Origin: an uncultured Bacteroidota bacterium
GTDB taxonomy: Bacteria; Bacteroidota; Bacteroidia; 2-12-FULL-35-15
Reading direction: 5' to 3'
Length of the DNA stretch: 64,000 bases
Assembly: GCA_903847205.1 (NCBI GenBank)
Contig: CAINDA010000059.1
Location: forward strand, 1-64,000
In this document: piece by piece, positions 63,491-64,000 of the stretch
Numbering within the stretch: the first letter of the stretch is position 1
How the letters are laid out: every line of letters begins with the position of its first letter
The notes under the pieces: generated by a model
What the model was told of the DNA's origin: nothing
Seen by the model: only the letters and a program-made list of their open reading frames with translations
Databases searched by the model: none
Position numbers and translations under genes: made by a program

Positions 63491-64000
63491 ATGAGAATCC
63501 GGTGTTTAATTTTATTTTTTATCGCCTGCTGTTTTTCTGTTTTTTCGCAGCAGCCGGCAAATACTACTGCCATTAAGAGTGACAGCACCCAGTCAAAACA
63601 AAGCAGTTCAAAAAACTCAGAATCCCCTAAGGGCAGAAATAATAAAGCAGTAAATTTAAAGGACTCCACAGCAGGTAATTCAAAATTAAAATCGAAACTC
63701 AGCAATGTTTACAAGAAGCTTGATAACTCACCGATAACTCATAAATATGTTAAGCAGTTAGATGATTTAAAAGGAAGAGCCGTTAATAAATATAAAAAGA
63801 TAGACAGTACTGTCCGTTCTGATACTGCTGGTGATGTAGCCAGAGTGATTGCAATAGGACAGCGCACAGCAAAAACGATAAAATCAAAAAAGGAAGAACG
63901 CGACAGCATAAACATTTATAAATTAACTTTATCGGCTGCCGGCAAAAAAGCTGATACACTGCCGCCCGCTGCACTGCCGCCTGAAATAAAAACGATAGAA
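63491..64000 (+). CDS. Secreted protein, 3' end outside the window
   Basis: An ATG at 63491 opens a frame that is still open at the window end (170 codons visible). The signal peptide is 'MRIRCLILFFIACCFSVFSQ'. The visible mature part is hydrophilic, rich in Ser, Lys, Asp and Asn, and resembles a spacer or coiled region ('YKKLDNSPITHKYVKQLDD', 'GRAVNKYKKIDSTVRSDTA'), ending in a Pro-rich 'TLPPAALPPEI'. No domain can be named from this part. A good promoter upstream supports it as a real gene. Confidence 0.75.
   Translation, partial: MRIRCLILFFIACCFSVFSQQPANTTAIKSDSTQSKQSSSKNSESPKGRNNKAVNLKDSTAGNSKLKSKLSNVYKKLDNSPITHKYVKQLDDLKGRAVNKYKKIDSTVRSDTAGDVARVIAIGQRTAKTIKSKKEERDSINIYKLTLSAAGKKADTLPPAALPPEIKTIE

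Overview
The window comes from an AT-rich chromosome of a Bacteroidota bacterium. Several independent signs support this: large PKD-repeat proteins ending in type IX secretion (T9SS) sorting domains, a TonB-receptor/GLPGLI gene pair, DUF2480 next to the SUF genes, a DUF4139 protein, and promoters of the TTG-(19 to 23)-TAnnTTTG type used by the Bacteroidota housekeeping sigma factor. The order or genus cannot be fixed from the sequence alone. No rRNA, tRNA, CRISPR array or prophage was seen.

Layout. 1-59 holds the start of a probable transposase cut by the window edge. 206-8000 carries a small T9SS cargo protein, an OB-fold-like secreted protein, a membrane J-domain protein beside a DUF4139 protein, dnaK and a lipoprotein. 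8263-9831 is panB and an RluA-type pseudouridine synthase whose first 20 or so codons lie in an interspersed palindromic repeat. 9928-14841 is a 1637-residue adhesin-like protein with a predicted seven-repeat propeller and 12 or more PKD domains. 14908-19615 is an Fe-S cluster region (DUF2480, DUF59, sufE, sufS, then a second IscS-like desulfurase on the other strand). 19653-20975 is a PhoD-like phosphatase.

21144-36310 is a surface-polysaccharide locus. It has an ABC-2 exporter pair, one giant double-GT2 glycosyltransferase, two GT4 enzymes, an acyltransferase-3, an MBOAT/AlgJ-like O-acetylation pair, a GT-C-like membrane protein and an O-antigen-ligase-like protein. A methyltransferase sits on the opposite strand. 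Together they would build, decorate and export a glycan.

36573-44300 contains the TonB receptor/GLPGLI pair, a SpoIIE-type phosphatase, aspartate kinase, a GNAT acetyltransferase and fructose-bisphosphatase. 44325-46173 is repeat-rich, with a frameshifted secreted-protein gene and a lipoprotein. 46174-51702 is a second PKD giant (1842 residues, about 20 PKD-like motifs). 51771-54612 has a small orphan protein, two outer-membrane barrels and an HTH regulator. 54626-55400 is gene-free but highly structured: a perfect terminator hairpin, a 14-unit 20/21-bp tandem array that repeats one arm of that hairpin, and a candidate structured RNA with its own promoter and terminator. 55419-59458 encodes class Ia ribonucleotide reductase (nrdB then nrdA), split by a four-helix-bundle (S23/TIGR02436-type) gene flanked by palindromic repeats. 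60002-64000 has secreted and outer-membrane proteins of unknown role and a fragment resembling the YqaE/Pmp3 membrane family.

The most notable unexplained features are the S23 gene with flanking palindromes inside the nrd cluster, the terminator-arm repeat array, the candidate RNA at about 55132-55296, and the higher-order PKD duplications.
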